Shown here: positions 36,742-45,513 of the stretch, in pieces
How the letters are laid out: every line of letters starts with the position of its first letter
Numbering within the stretch: position 1 is the first letter of the stretch
Origin: G963663735 sp963663735
Lineage (GTDB): Bacteria; Acidobacteriota; UBA6911; RPQK01; JAPXNP01
Assembly: GCA_963663735.2 (NCBI GenBank)
Contig: CAXXHN010000001.1
Location: 1,550,001-1,614,000 of the forward strand
DNA: 64,000 nt
Reading direction: 5' to 3'
The notes under the pieces: generated by a model
Told to the model about the DNA's origin: nothing
Seen by the model: only the letters and a program-made list of their open reading frames with translations
Databases searched by the model: none
Position numbers and translations under genes: made by a program

Positions 36742-37341
36742 CTAAACAAACATATTCAACAATATTTTAGGGTCCGGAGCGTTGTATTTCGCGCCGTGGG
36801 TCGCTTTGTGAATTGCCAGGCCCTTTATTGATGTCCAGAAGACCAGGGCCAGCTCAGCGGGGTCAAAATTTATAATTGAACCATCTTTCTGCCCTGCAGC
36901 AATAATGCGGGTCATTACCTCATAGGGCACACGGTTTTCCTTTTTTATGATTTTTTTTGCTTTTTCCGGAATCGCATCCGAAGATGTGGCGACCGCAATC
37001 AGAAGATGGTAGAACCCTGAATGCTCATTTTTATCCAGCCCCCTGAGCAGTTGCTCTATTGCAATCCTGATTTTTTCCCGAGGCGGCAGGGGAAGGTGTT
37101 CCAGTTCCAGAGCCGCTTTATTCATTTTCAGGAAAGCGGTCTGGATCAGCTCTACAAAAATTGATTCTTTTGACTCGTAATAATGATAAACGAGACCTTG
37201 AGACATCCCAGCTGAGGCGGCAATATCGGAAATTTTTGTCGCTGCCAGACCTTTAGTGGCAAAAAGCCTCAGAGAACCGGATAAGATCTGCTCCCTGCGC
37301 TCATCTTTCATTTTCTGATTTAGCTCTTTGTTTCTGGCCAA
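36742..37341 (-). CDS. TetR/AcrR-family repressor
   Basis: The product has 199 aa, starting at a TTG with AAAAGGAG close upstream. The N-terminal DNA-binding domain is typical (REQILSGSLRLFATKGLAATKISDIAASAGMSQGLVYHYYESKESIFVEL, about 15-65). The C-terminal ligand domain is helical and of normal length. It precedes the HSL-type esterase gene in an operon, and a perfect 11-bp inverted repeat lies 13 bp before its start codon, consistent with autorepression. The inducer is not predictable from sequence. Confidence 0.93.
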   Translation of the reverse strand: MARNKELNQKMKDERREQILSGSLRLFATKGLAATKISDIAASAGMSQGLVYHYYESKESIFVELIQTAFLKMNKAALELEHLPLPPREKIRIAIEQLLRGLDKNEHSGFYHLLIAVATSSDAIPEKAKKIIKKENRVPYEVMTRIIAAGQKDGSIINFDPAELALVFWTSIKGLAIHKATHGAKYNAPDPKILLNMFV

Positions 37342-37354
37342 TGCGTCTCCTTTT

Positions 37355-37382
37355 GATTGATTGAAGATTTATTCAATCAATC
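37355..37382. promoter_or_regulatory. Operator of the TetR-esterase operon (perfect inverted repeat)
   Basis: GATTGATTGAA and TTCAATCAATC are perfect reverse complements separated by GATTTA, making a 28-bp dyad. It lies directly upstream of the ribosome site of the TetR gene, where TetR proteins usually bind to repress their own operon. The link to this regulator is inferred from position. Confidence 0.75.
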
Positions 37383-37880
37383 TACCCGATCCATCATAAT
37401 TTGTCAAGAATTTGAACTGGTTCTTTCACCAAGCTTATGGGAATTAAGCAGGGGAGAGCGGGAGATTTCAGAATCTCCTGATTATCCGTAACCTGGGATT
37501 CTCTTTTTTTTAAAATGATATATGGGGTCTTACTTCAGCGGGTTCAACGCTGTACAATAAGCTTTGGATGAGACTGCTGAACGGGATTCATGCGCATTTC
37601 CATGTTTCCATTATTGCTGACAGGCCGCCGGTTGTTTAATAGTCTGCTTCAAGGGACAGTATTAAACGCATTGGATTTGGGGCACCCTGAATCCAGCCCA
37701 TGCTTCCCTGGTTGATAAACCGGTGGTGGACTGCCGTTACAGTCCAGTGAAACTCCAGAAAAGACTGGATGCCTGACACTGAATCTGTCAGGGGCAGGGT
37801 ATTTCCGATGGAATGGGAAATCCTGTCGGGCTTGTTTAGTTTTGTTGAGACTCGCAATGTTTTCGAAATGGAGGAGAAAC
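37383..37880. other. Divergent intergenic region with structured leader
   Basis: Between the TetR operator and the transporter gene there is no convincing protein frame. Toward the transporter, two perfect 7-bp hairpins occur: TGGACTG-CCGTTA-CAGTCCA (near 37727-37746) and CCTGACA-CTGAATC-TGTCAGG (near 37773-37793). They could form part of a leader RNA of the transporter. No known riboswitch core was recognised. Confidence 0.35.
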
Positions 37881-40033
37881 GTGCTACTGTCCAGTTTATT
37901 AAAGAAAATCAAGTCCGATTCATCTCATAAGCCTAAAAAGTTCGGGACCTTTGCCGGGGTTTTCACACCTGATGTGCTCACCATACTCGGCGTTATTATG
38001 TATCTCCGCATGGGGTGGGTCGTTGGGAACGCCGGCTTTCTGGGTGCTCTTCTTATTATTTTGCTGGCGAAATCCATTACCCTGTTTACCGCCTTGTCGA
38101 TGTCCTCCATTACCACCAACATCAAGATAGGGGCTGGAGGAGCATATTCGATTATCTCCAAGTCATTGGGACTGGAGGCAGGCGGCAGCATAGGAATTCC
38201 GCTTTACATATCCCAGACTCTATCAGCGGCGCTTTACATCATTGGTTTTACTGCAAGTTGGCAGCTCATATTTCCCTCTCATAACTATTATTTGGTTGCC
38301 ACTGTAGCCGCGATTCTTTTGTTGACAGCTTCCTATATCAGTGCTCATTTTGCGATGAAAATCCAGTTCTTTATCCTGGCAATCATAGGATTTTCCCTGG
38401 TTTCTTTTTTCCTGACAAAGTCAGATCCGGCTCCTAATTTTGTTCTCATCGGAGACTTTACTGACGCCGGCTTCTGGAAGGTATTTGCCATATTTTTTCC
38501 AGCGGTAACAGGAATCATGGCCGGAGCCAACATGTCAGGGGATCTTAAGGATCCCAAAAAATCAATTCCCTGGGAACCATTACGTCGATAATTGTCACAA
38601 TGTGCGTTTATATCGCCATTGCCTATCTGGCCACCAGGATAGCCACACCCGAGGAACTTCGTTCCAACCAGATGATTATGGTTGACAAGGCATTTTGGGG
38701 GCCTGCGGTTATCATAGGCATAATGGGAGCGACCTTGTCTTCAGCCCTGGGTAGCATGCTGGGCGCTCCCCGAATTCTTCAGGCCCTGGCCCAGCAGAAA
38801 ACCGTCCCCTTTTCACGTTTTTTTGCTGCCAAAACCGGCAATGGCGAACCTAGGAATGCCATTCTTTTTTCCGGAGTTGTGATCCTGTCAGCACTTTTAC
38901 TGGGCAACCTGGACTTTCTGGCATCTCTCATTACCATGTTTTTCCTGATAACCTACGGCATGCTCAATTTTGTCGTCTTCATCCAGCAGAGCATGAAAAT
39001 CATAAGCTTCAGGCCAACCTTTAAGATTCCCCGGATTATTCCCTTTCTTGGTGCCATCGGATGCCTGGGAATAATGCTGCTGATTAATCCCCTGTTCAGT
39101 GTTGTTGCCATCATAATTATCATTGGACTGTACGTCTGGCTGGAAAAGCAGGGACTTAGATCCAACTGGGGAGACATTCGGGGAGGTCTGTTTTTAGCGA
39201 TTGCTGAAAGAGCATCCCGTATCGCCACGCGGTTCCCCAAACACCAGATAACCTGGAAGCCGGATCTGCTTGTGCCAATTGATAATCCTAAAATCTGGGC
39301 TGGTTCATTGTTGTTAATCCGGAGTATTACCGGCCGATCGGGCAGTATTTTTGCTTTCACGATTAAAGAGGATGAGATTGACGAAACTCATGAAGCACTG
39401 GAGGTTTTAGTTGAGCCTCTGAGAAATGAAAAACTGCACGTTAATTGTTCAGTGATTGAGGATTCCTCGTTTGCCCATGGAGCAAAACTGGTTATACAGA
39501 CCCTGAAAGCCAGCTCATTTCAGCCTAATATCCTGTTTTTGACAGTTGGTCAGGATGATGAATCAGACCAGGTATTGCTGAAGCTGATTGAGGAAGCGGC
39601 CAAACATGAACTGGGGACCCTGGTGTTGCGCCAGCATCCCCGCATGGCATTTGGAATGCAGAAAAATATTAACCTTTGGCTGCGGGACCAGAGTCCTAAC
39701 TGGCACCTGGCGGTTTTAATTGCACTGCAGATTCAGCTTAACTGGGATGGAAAAGTTAACTTAATCACTGTGACTACCAGGAAGGACGAGGTTCGGAGAG
39801 CCAACCAATTTCTGGATCGAATCAATGACCAGGCCCGTCTGCCATCCTCGACCGAATTGCTGGTGATGGTCGGCAGCTTTGAAGAGGCCTTGCAGAAGGC
39901 ACCCAGGGGGGATGTGAATATCCTGGGACTAGGGGAAAAGGTGGACTTTGATTTTATCAGGAGATCAGCTGACCTTTCTAAATCCTCCTGTCTTTTTGTC
40001 CAGGATTCAGGCAACGAAAACGTGCTGATGTAG
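37881..40033 (+). pseudogene. SLC12/APC-type cation-chloride or amino-acid transporter, frameshifted in a C-run
   Basis: The start is the GTG at 37881 with GGAGGAG upstream. The first frame (FAGVFTPDVLTILGVIMYLRMGWVVG..., seven or so helices) runs through GIMAGANMSGDLKDPKKSIP and then stops at 38591. The next frame carries straight on (GTITSIIVTMCVYIAIAYLA...). Adding one C to CCC at 38568-38570 gives IPLGTITS and one 717-aa protein, the expected family sequence. The C-terminal cytoplasmic domain (KLVIQTLKASSFQPNILFLTVGQDDE) matches SLC12-like bacterial homologues. Members carry amino acids or cations with chloride. Either a recent inactivation or a sequencing error; both flanks otherwise look intact. 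Confidence 0.85.
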
Positions 40034-40079
40034 CTGATATGTGGTGAAAACGCCTGAATGTTCCAGGAGCAGGTGCAGA

Positions 40080-40114
40080 TCCGGAAAACATCAGGTTTTC
40101 CGGAAATATTTTTG
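40080..40114 (+). terminator. Rho-independent terminator of the SLC12-type gene
   Basis: TCCGGAAAAC and GTTTTCCGGA form a perfect 10-bp stem with a 5-base loop, followed by AATATTTTTG. It lies 46 bp after the transporter stop on the same strand. Confidence 0.75.
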
Positions 40115-40159
40115 CCGTATTAACGATACCGGTAGCATTTTTACCTTCACGATTGGATT

Positions 40160-41116
40160 TCATATACCAAGCTGGCTTCGGAATCTCTGATATATTTCCT
40201 CTTCATTGAATTCAGCGAGACTGTTCAGGACACCTCCGGCCATATCTTTATGGCCGCCTCCGGTTCCCATGCCTCGCAGCGTGTTCCTGATAATAACCCC
40301 GGCATTCCAGTCCGGGTTCTCACTGCGTACTGAAAAGACTATTTTGTTTTCACTCTGGGCGCAAAGAACTACAAATTCAACTTCTTCTATGGAGAGGATA
40401 AAGTTCGAAAGCATTCCCAGGAGATTACGGGTGCATGATCTTGGGTAATGATGGAATGCAAATTTCTGATCAATCCGGATGTTTGCAAATGTTTCCTGGT
40501 AAATCAGTAATTCCTTTAGATTGATATTATTTCTCAGTATTGAGGCGAATAGACCCTGGTCGATTTCATCAAATAGACATGAAAAAGCTTCTACGTCTTT
40601 ATGATGGGCCCTTCTCCGAAAAGAATTGGTGTCAACATGAATGCCGACCGCCAGGGCAGTAGCTACTTGCGAAGTAAGCCTGGTTCCAGATTCCTGTATA
40701 TATGAATAAATAATGGTTGAACATGAACCATACTCGGGCCTGACATCAACGAAAGGAATATCAGAAGGCTTTTTCCCCTGGTGATGGTCGATTATCCCAA
40801 CCACATTTCCCTGGAGGACCGTAACGTTTTCATTGCCTGAACAGCCATCAATAACAATAATTTTGTCTCCGGGCCCGACATTTGCTTCATCAGCTTTTTC
40901 CATTGAAATCCCCAGGTCTTTAACCATGCATTCAACGGGATTCGTTTGGAGTTCTCCTTCATAAATAATCCTGGAATCAATTCTGTGTTCTTTCAGGAAA
41001 TGATGTAACCCGAAAGAAGCAGCGATAGCGTCAGGGTCAGGAAAATCATGGGTCTGTATGTAAACGGATTTCTCGCCGCTGCAAAGCCTGATAAGCCTTT
41101 CTGATTTTCGTTGCAT
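40160..41116 (-). CDS. DHH/DHHA1 phosphoesterase (NrnA-like)
   Basis: The product has 318 aa. The N-terminal DHH domain has DFPDPDAIAASFGLHHFL (motif I), IIVIDGCS (motif II), GIIDHHQG (the DHH motif, about 134-141) and GSCSTI. The C-terminal DHHA1 domain ends with the substrate-binding GTGGGHKDMAGG (about 290-300). NrnA-type enzymes degrade very short oligonucleotides and 3'-phosphoadenosine phosphate using Mn2+. Cytosolic. It is 27 bp downstream of the superoxide dismutase gene, so they are probably co-transcribed. The exact nucleotide substrate is inferred from family. Confidence 0.88.
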   Translation of the reverse strand: MQRKSERLIRLCSGEKSVYIQTHDFPDPDAIAASFGLHHFLKEHRIDSRIIYEGELQTNPVECMVKDLGISMEKADEANVGPGDKIIVIDGCSGNENVTVLQGNVVGIIDHHQGKKPSDIPFVDVRPEYGSCSTIIYSYIQESGTRLTSQVATALAVGIHVDTNSFRRRAHHKDVEAFSCLFDEIDQGLFASILRNNINLKELLIYQETFANIRIDQKFAFHHYPRSCTRNLLGMLSNFILSIEEVEFVVLCAQSENKIVFSVRSENPDWNAGVIIRNTLRGMGTGGGHKDMAGGVLNSLAEFNEEEIYQRFRSQLGI

Positions 41117-41143
41117 AAATGAACACCCGCGAGAAATTGATAT

Positions 41144-41737
41144 CTATACTAACAAGGAATTAACAAACTCCCAGTTAATAAGATTTTTGATAAAAACATC
41201 CACATAATCAGGTCTTCTATTCTGGTAATCCAGGTAGTAGGCGTGTTCCCAGACATCAATAGTCAGCAAAGGCAGCAGGGTGCCTGAAACCGGTGTCTCT
41301 GCGTTTGATGTTTTGCTGATCGCAAGTTTTCCATCTTTAAGTACCAGCCACGCCCATCCACTGCCGAACTGAGTGACGGCAGCCTGTTTGAATTCTTCAG
41401 CGAACCGGTCGTAGCCGCCTAAATCAGTTTGAATCCTTGCTGCTATAGGTCCTGTTGGCTGCCCTCCTCCATTTGGCTTCATACACTGCCAGTAGAATGA
41501 ATGATTCCAAACCTGGGCCGCGTTATTGAATATTGCGGTTTTGGAGCTGTCCCCGGCGGTTTTTTTAATGATATTTTCCAGGCTTTCTTCGGCCAGGTCA
41601 GTCCCAGCTATCAATCCATTAACTTTTTCAACGTACCCGGCATGATGCTTGTCATGATGGAAATTAAGTGTTTCAGCACTGATATATGGCACCAGGGCGT
41701 TCTTGGTAAAGGGAAGTTCAGGTAAATTAATCGGCAT
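41144..41737 (-). CDS. sodB: Superoxide dismutase, Fe type
   Basis: The product has 197 aa, the usual length, with AAAGGAGGAG before the ATG. All metal ligands are visible: LNFHHDKHH (His near 27), NHSFYW (His near 79), and DVWEHAYYLDY (Asp and His near 160). FNNAAQVWNH and the Gln-containing turn favour the iron form over the manganese form. It has no signal peptide, so it is cytosolic, and dismutates superoxide to oxygen and peroxide. With a ferritin and DHH enzyme nearby it forms an oxygen-defence neighbourhood. Confidence 0.95.
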   Translation of the reverse strand: MPINLPELPFTKNALVPYISAETLNFHHDKHHAGYVEKVNGLIAGTDLAEESLENIIKKTAGDSSKTAIFNNAAQVWNHSFYWQCMKPNGGGQPTGPIAARIQTDLGGYDRFAEEFKQAAVTQFGSGWAWLVLKDGKLAISKTSNAETPVSGTLLPLLTIDVWEHAYYLDYQNRRPDYVDVFIKNLINWEFVNSLLV

Positions 41738-41926
41738 TTCTCCTCCTTTTTAATAGTTTGCGTCCATTATTTTCATATCACGTTTCAGGTAATTTTGCAG
41801 GAAAATTTTCCCCAGGCCTTCCTTGCGGATCAACCGGATTGGAATATCCAATCAAGCTTCAAGGGTTTCTGTATCCAGATCAGTGCAGCTTAAGTGAAAA
41901 ATCTTCCTATCCAGTTAATCCTTTGA

Positions 41927-42600
41927 TCAGCCGTGGTTTCCCATCCTGACATTTACCTTTTGCTTTTCTTCTTTTTCCAGGGGAATGCGGGTTCCCCTGA
42001 TTGGTTTTCCATCGAGTTCGAGTGAAAAAACCCCGTTCCCGACACGGTCAGGATTTGTAATAACTATAACGTATTCAGCTGAATTGAACCGGCAGGTCAC
42101 GGAAAATCCATTCCAGGTGGGAGGGATGACCGAATCAATAATTAGAACATCTCCGCGGCGCTTCAACCCCAGGATTTTTTCTACCCAGGCCCGGTATATC
42201 AGGACCAGGCACTGCGATGCTGATTCCAGGGCAGTTTCTGCCCTGGCCGGGTCAGCTGCTCCACTTAACCAGGCCCAGGACTGGGGAAAAGAATCAATCT
42301 GGGCCTCATCGCGTTCCACTGAGCCGAGAGGCCTGCCGTCGTCGAAGCGGCCCCGCAGGTACCAGTTGCCGTCCCAGGCGGCATTTTCAATACCTTGCGG
42401 TAGCTGTCCCTTTTGTTTCGAGTAGAACCTGGCAAGGTCCTCCTCTGCCAGTGCCTGGGAGAGTTTGATCATCCCCTGCAGCACATCTATTTAAAAATCA
42501 GCCTAGCCATACACTTTCCCCTTTCCCTTTAACACCGACCAGGTTCATTCCGTCATTCCAGTCACCTGTCCCTAAAAGAGGAAGGCCGTTCGGGCCCGAT
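41927..42600 (-). pseudogene. Relic of cyclic beta-1,2-glucan synthase (GH94 phosphorylase domain)
   Basis: Read on the minus strand from 42600: SGPNGLPLLGTGDWNDGMNLVGVKGKGESVWLG, the GH94 block with the general-acid Asp of GDWNDGM, then a TGA stop. After a frame change the similarity resumes at 42484 (MIKLSQALAEEDLARFY..., WDGNWYLRGRFDDGRPLGS, IDSFPQSWAWLSGAADP) and jumps in-frame over a deleted stretch of about 150-200 residues to LIYRAWVEKILGLKRRGDVLIIDSVIPPTWNGFSVTCRF and the family C-terminus. The intact enzyme is about 2800 residues. N-terminal parts are absent, so the gene is dead; the last 185 codons still form an open frame. Confidence 0.85.
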
Positions 42601-42601
42601 G

Positions 42602-43129
42602 TCAGTCCTTTGTCACAAAACCCTGTGTAGCCAGGCCGGTAGCGGATGATGTTCCCGCAATGCGGGCCAGGTAGGCATGTCCCAGATTTTTAATATGGCT
42701 GTGTATATTATCGAAATAGTTGAGATGGATTTGTTCTTCGTCGATGATGGTTTCAAATATTTTGACGGTTACACTGTCCCCATTTTCCCTGCAGACCTGG
42801 AGGAAGCTGTTGTAGACAGCCACCGTTTCATCTTCCAAATCTACATCAAAGGGAAAGATTTCTTCCACTTTCTGTCCCCTGGAAACCTCACTGGCCAGTG
42901 TCGTGGTAGGTTCCCCTCCCAGTTCCTTAATGCGTTCAGCGAAAATTTCTGCGTGCAGCATTTCATCAATGGCAATCAGCTTGATTTTACCTGCCAAGTC
43001 GCCGTAATCCATATCATCCAGATTATAATGCTGGTTCATATACTGGCCAATTGCGTGAAGTTCCATGGTCCGGGCTTTATTCAGTACTTCAATAACAGCC
43101 TTTTTAGCCTGTTCTCTATTGCTTTTCAT
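42602..43129 (-). CDS. Ferritin-like protein (bacterioferritin type)
   Basis: The product has 175 aa with a GAGGAGGAG box. A four-helix ferritin fold with diiron ligands is visible: ELHAIGQY (Glu near 23), DEMLHAEIF (Glu, His near 56-60), VDLEDETVAVYNSF (Glu near 100) and IIDEEQIHLNYF (Glu, His near 134). It oxidises and stores iron or acts as a peroxide-scavenging diiron protein in the cytoplasm. A strong promoter and a 22-bp palindrome lie upstream, suggesting tight control. No haem-binding Met is evident at the usual bacterioferritin position, so haem content is uncertain. Confidence 0.85.
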   Translation of the reverse strand: MKSNREQAKKAVIEVLNKARTMELHAIGQYMNQHYNLDDMDYGDLAGKIKLIAIDEMLHAEIFAERIKELGGEPTTTLASEVSRGQKVEEIFPFDVDLEDETVAVYNSFLQVCRENGDSVTVKIFETIIDEEQIHLNYFDNIHSHIKNLGHAYLARIAGTSSATGLATQGFVTKD

Positions 43130-43151
43130 TTGGTTTCTCCTCCTCAGCGGA

Positions 43152-43173
43152 AGCTCCTGGATATCCAGGAGCT
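43152..43173. promoter_or_regulatory. 22-bp perfect palindrome in the ferritin leader
   Basis: AGCTCCTGGAT followed by its exact reverse complement gives a dyad with no spacer, 23 bp before the ferritin start codon and about 30 bp downstream of the predicted transcription start. It could be an operator or, as RNA, a hairpin next to the ribosome site. Confidence 0.6.
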
Positions 43174-43206
43174 CCTGAGATCCTTTAGATATATTCTGTA
43201 AGGTTT

Positions 43207-43235
43207 ATATAATTAGATCCCGGGAAAATTGTCAA
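43207..43235 (-). promoter_or_regulatory. Sigma-70 type promoter of the ferritin gene
   Basis: On the minus strand TTGACA (43235-43230) is followed after 17 bp by TTATAT (43212-43207); TATATA at 18 bp is an alternative. The -35 box is a perfect consensus. Transcription would start near 43199. Confidence 0.7.
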
Positions 43236-43474
43236 GTTGTATGTTGAAAGGAGTCTCCGAATATTCCTTCCAGTATTAATCATTTTGCTCCACCGCCCGG
43301 CTAACGCCTGCAGCCATGAGTATGCATTCAGGCAGGACGGCTGACTCAGCGGACTCGACCTGAGATGAATTCTCACATTGGCCTGTACCTGCCTGCCGCC
43401 CTGGACAGCTCTCGGATACTGCCGGAATGTTTACGGTTATATTCCCTCTGCCGTTTTTTCCCTGCCTCCGGTGT
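43236..43474. other. Remainder of the intergenic region upstream of ferritin
   Basis: The whole gene-free stretch is 43130-43474; beyond the promoter and palindrome I see no gene, repeat or terminator with confidence. Confidence 0.35.
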
Positions 43475-43888
43475 TTATTCAAAAATGATGCTTTTCACTT
43501 TGTCCAGGTTAACCAGGGCGTCTGCATCCTGTTTATTTAAAAGGTTGACTTTGAATTCTTCAAATACCGGATAGAGTTGGTCCATCTTCTTGCATCCGCC
43601 TTCAATCAGCATGGAACGTAAGTTATCGATTGCCTCGCCCGCGTTTCCGTAGTTATAACGCAGCACTTCGACCCTGATGGCTTCAATCGCCAGTTTTGTG
43701 TTGAGGGCCCGGTTTTCGTTAACCTTGTTTTCCAGTTGCAGATTCAGGTCTGTCACCTGGTTGGCCAGGGCTGTTTCTTTCACTGTGAACTCAGCCTGGG
43801 CATTCCTCAACAAGATCCAGTGAGTTATCAGGAGCGCGGCCAGTACTATAAGGATCAAAACTCCAGTTATTTTTGTTGAACTTTTCAT
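43475..43888 (-). CDS. Membrane-anchored coiled-coil hypothetical protein (137 aa)
   Basis: A single N-terminal helix (ITGVLILIVLAALLITHWILL, about 7-27) is followed by a heptad-rich coiled coil (AEFTVKETALANQVTDLNLQLENKVNENRALNTKLAIEAI) and a helical C-terminus (GNAGEAIDNLRSMLIEGGCKKMDQLYPVFEEFKVNLL). AAAGGATAAGC precedes the ATG. The topology suggests an inner-membrane protein with a periplasmic rod. No family recognised; sequence quality and start are good, so it is likely real. Confidence 0.65.
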   Translation of the reverse strand: MKSSTKITGVLILIVLAALLITHWILLRNAQAEFTVKETALANQVTDLNLQLENKVNENRALNTKLAIEAIRVEVLRYNYGNAGEAIDNLRSMLIEGGCKKMDQLYPVFEEFKVNLLNKQDADALVNLDKVKSIIFE

Positions 43889-43971
43889 AATATTGCTTAT
43901 CCTTTCAGGTAAATGGTTTAATCCGTATTGTCACTAAGCCCTGGCTCATCTGCGATTAAAAACCGCGGCGT

Positions 43972-44244
43972 TTATACCCGGATGATGTCCACCGGCCTGC
44001 GCGATTTCAGTTCATAGATATCAGGACGGCGATCCATCAATGGCCGGACAGAATCCATATCTCCATCTGCCTCGGCAAGGAGCTGGCCGTCGGGAAAAGC
44101 ATTTAGCTGTATCCTGTACAGGCGCTCATCGCAGAGGTCTCCCGTGGGGAATCCGGAATATGCCGCCTGCTGGATCTCCCCGATTTTTGGAATGTCGCTT
44201 TCCTTCCAGCGCCGGATCCTGATTTTGGGATGGGCCTTTTCCAT
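43972..44244 (-). pseudogene. Internally deleted GNAT-carbon-nitrogen hydrolase relic
   Basis: The first 60 codons (IRIRRWKESDIPKIGEIQQAAY...DERLYRIQLNAFPDGQLLAEADG) match the N-terminus of the bifunctional GNAT acetyltransferase/nitrilase proteins. The sequence then jumps to DSVRPLMDRRPDIYELKSRRPVDIIRV, which looks like their extreme C-terminus. About 400 residues, including both active sites, appear to have been lost in-frame. A 90-aa frame survives but should have no catalytic activity. Confidence 0.6.
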
Positions 44245-44610
44245 TATTTACCTTTATATCGAAACCTTTGAGTGGGTCTGTAAGTCATCCTTTCTTACAG
44301 TGTATGTCTTTTTTCTGTCACTAGGCTATACAATTTTGTTTAGGCTTTTAAACATGGCTGCGGAAGGGACCTGATTTTATTCATAAGGTGGTTAAGTTTT
44401 CGTAGGTTTTTATCGGGAGTATGCGGTTCAGCAGGACCTTGCAAGCGGCCAATTTCATCCTCTTTAAAATCCTGTCGTGCTGATCCTGTGATTATGAAAC
44501 CTGCGGTTTAATCAACTGGACAGCTTCATAATTCTGGCACTCAGGCTGGGTTCAATAAAGATAAGGTTAGCTCTCTATGAGATCGTCTGGAACTGTGCTA
44601 GGATGCATCC
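44245..44610. other. Intergenic region upstream of the DprE-like operon
   Basis: This gap separates a leftward relic from the rightward operon, so it should carry the operon promoter. I see no convincing consensus promoter, hairpin terminator or additional frame. Confidence 0.35.
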
Positions 44611-45513
44611 ATGTCTCCTTTTTCGGTTCAAAAGTCTTTGGATGTGGTGATAGATTTAATCGGAATGATCCGTCCAGGGCACTGGGTAAAAAACCTGCTT
44701 GTTTTCGCGCCACTGTTCTTCGGCAGGAGAATGCTTGAATCCGAGGCGCTTCTTCCTGTTTTACTGGCCTTCCTTGGTTTCTGCCTTGCCGCTTCCGCAA
44801 GCTACATAATCAACGATGTATTCGACCGGGAATCAGACCGGAAACATCCAGTGAAGAAGCTGCGCCCCCTGGCAAGAGATGCCATAACCATTCGCACCGG
44901 AATAATCCTCTCCGCCCTGTTTGCGGCAGCTGGAATAGGTTTTGTAATTCCTCTTCGAGAACCTGCCGTGGCATGGCTATGCGGATACTTGCTGCTGACT
45001 TTTTTTTATTCATGGAAACTGAAGCATGTTCCTATTCTTGACATCACCATAGTGTCCCTGGGATTTCTGATTCGCCTGGGCATAGGCGCCTCTGCTGCTG
45101 GAATATCTCTCTCGGGCTGGATCATTGTCCTGACATTCACGCTTTCCCTGTTTCTTGCCCTGGATAAACGAAGGGACGATGTCCTGATTCTTAACGCCAC
45201 CAATAACCGCGTACGGAAATCCGTGGATGGTTACAACCTGGAATTTGTCAGCCACAGTATGTCAATCATGGCATCTGTGACTATCGTAGCTTACATACTC
45301 TATTCAGTGTCGCCTGAAGTGCAGCTGAAATTGGGCACCGAACATCTGTATCTGACCGGAGTTTTTGTTGTTCTCGGCATCCTGCGCTACCTGCAGCGAG
45401 CTTTTGTGGAAAACCGGACCGGGTCACCTGTTGACGTGGTCCTGAGTGATCGGCTGATCCAGTTAACTCTGATTGGATGGATGATTTCCCTGTGGTTCAT
45501 GGTGTATTTATGA
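44611..45513 (+). CDS. UbiA-family polyprenyl-phosphate phosphoribosyltransferase (DPPR synthase-like)
   Basis: The product has 300 aa and about nine membrane helices. It has the UbiA aspartate motifs: NDVFDRESDRKHP (about 68-80) and, later, YSWKLKHVPILDI. The opening MIRPGHWVKNLLVFAPLFF and CLAASASYIINDVFD are characteristic of the branch that includes mycobacterial Rv3806c, which transfers 5-phosphoribose from PRPP to a polyprenyl phosphate. The next two genes encode DprE1- and DprE2-like enzymes, which act on that product after dephosphorylation, so the assignment is strong by context. It is the first gene of a four-gene operon. Confidence 0.88.
   Translation: MSPFSVQKSLDVVIDLIGMIRPGHWVKNLLVFAPLFFGRRMLESEALLPVLLAFLGFCLAASASYIINDVFDRESDRKHPVKKLRPLARDAITIRTGIILSALFAAAGIGFVIPLREPAVAWLCGYLLLTFFYSWKLKHVPILDITIVSLGFLIRLGIGASAAGISLSGWIIVLTFTLSLFLALDKRRDDVLILNATNNRVRKSVDGYNLEFVSHSMSIMASVTIVAYILYSVSPEVQLKLGTEHLYLTGVFVVLGILRYLQRAFVENRTGSPVDVVLSDRLIQLTLIGWMISLWFMVYL

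Noticed and set aside
37636..37912. Minus-strand frames of 73-87 codons upstream of the SLC12-type gene
   Set aside because: They overlap the transporter start and hairpin leader, have no ribosome site and low-complexity, Pro/Phe-rich sequence.
38600..40033. Second half of the SLC12-type gene as an independent protein starting at 38600
   Set aside because: The apparent start lies inside a membrane helix and the frame is a direct continuation of the upstream part after one base; treated as one frameshifted gene.
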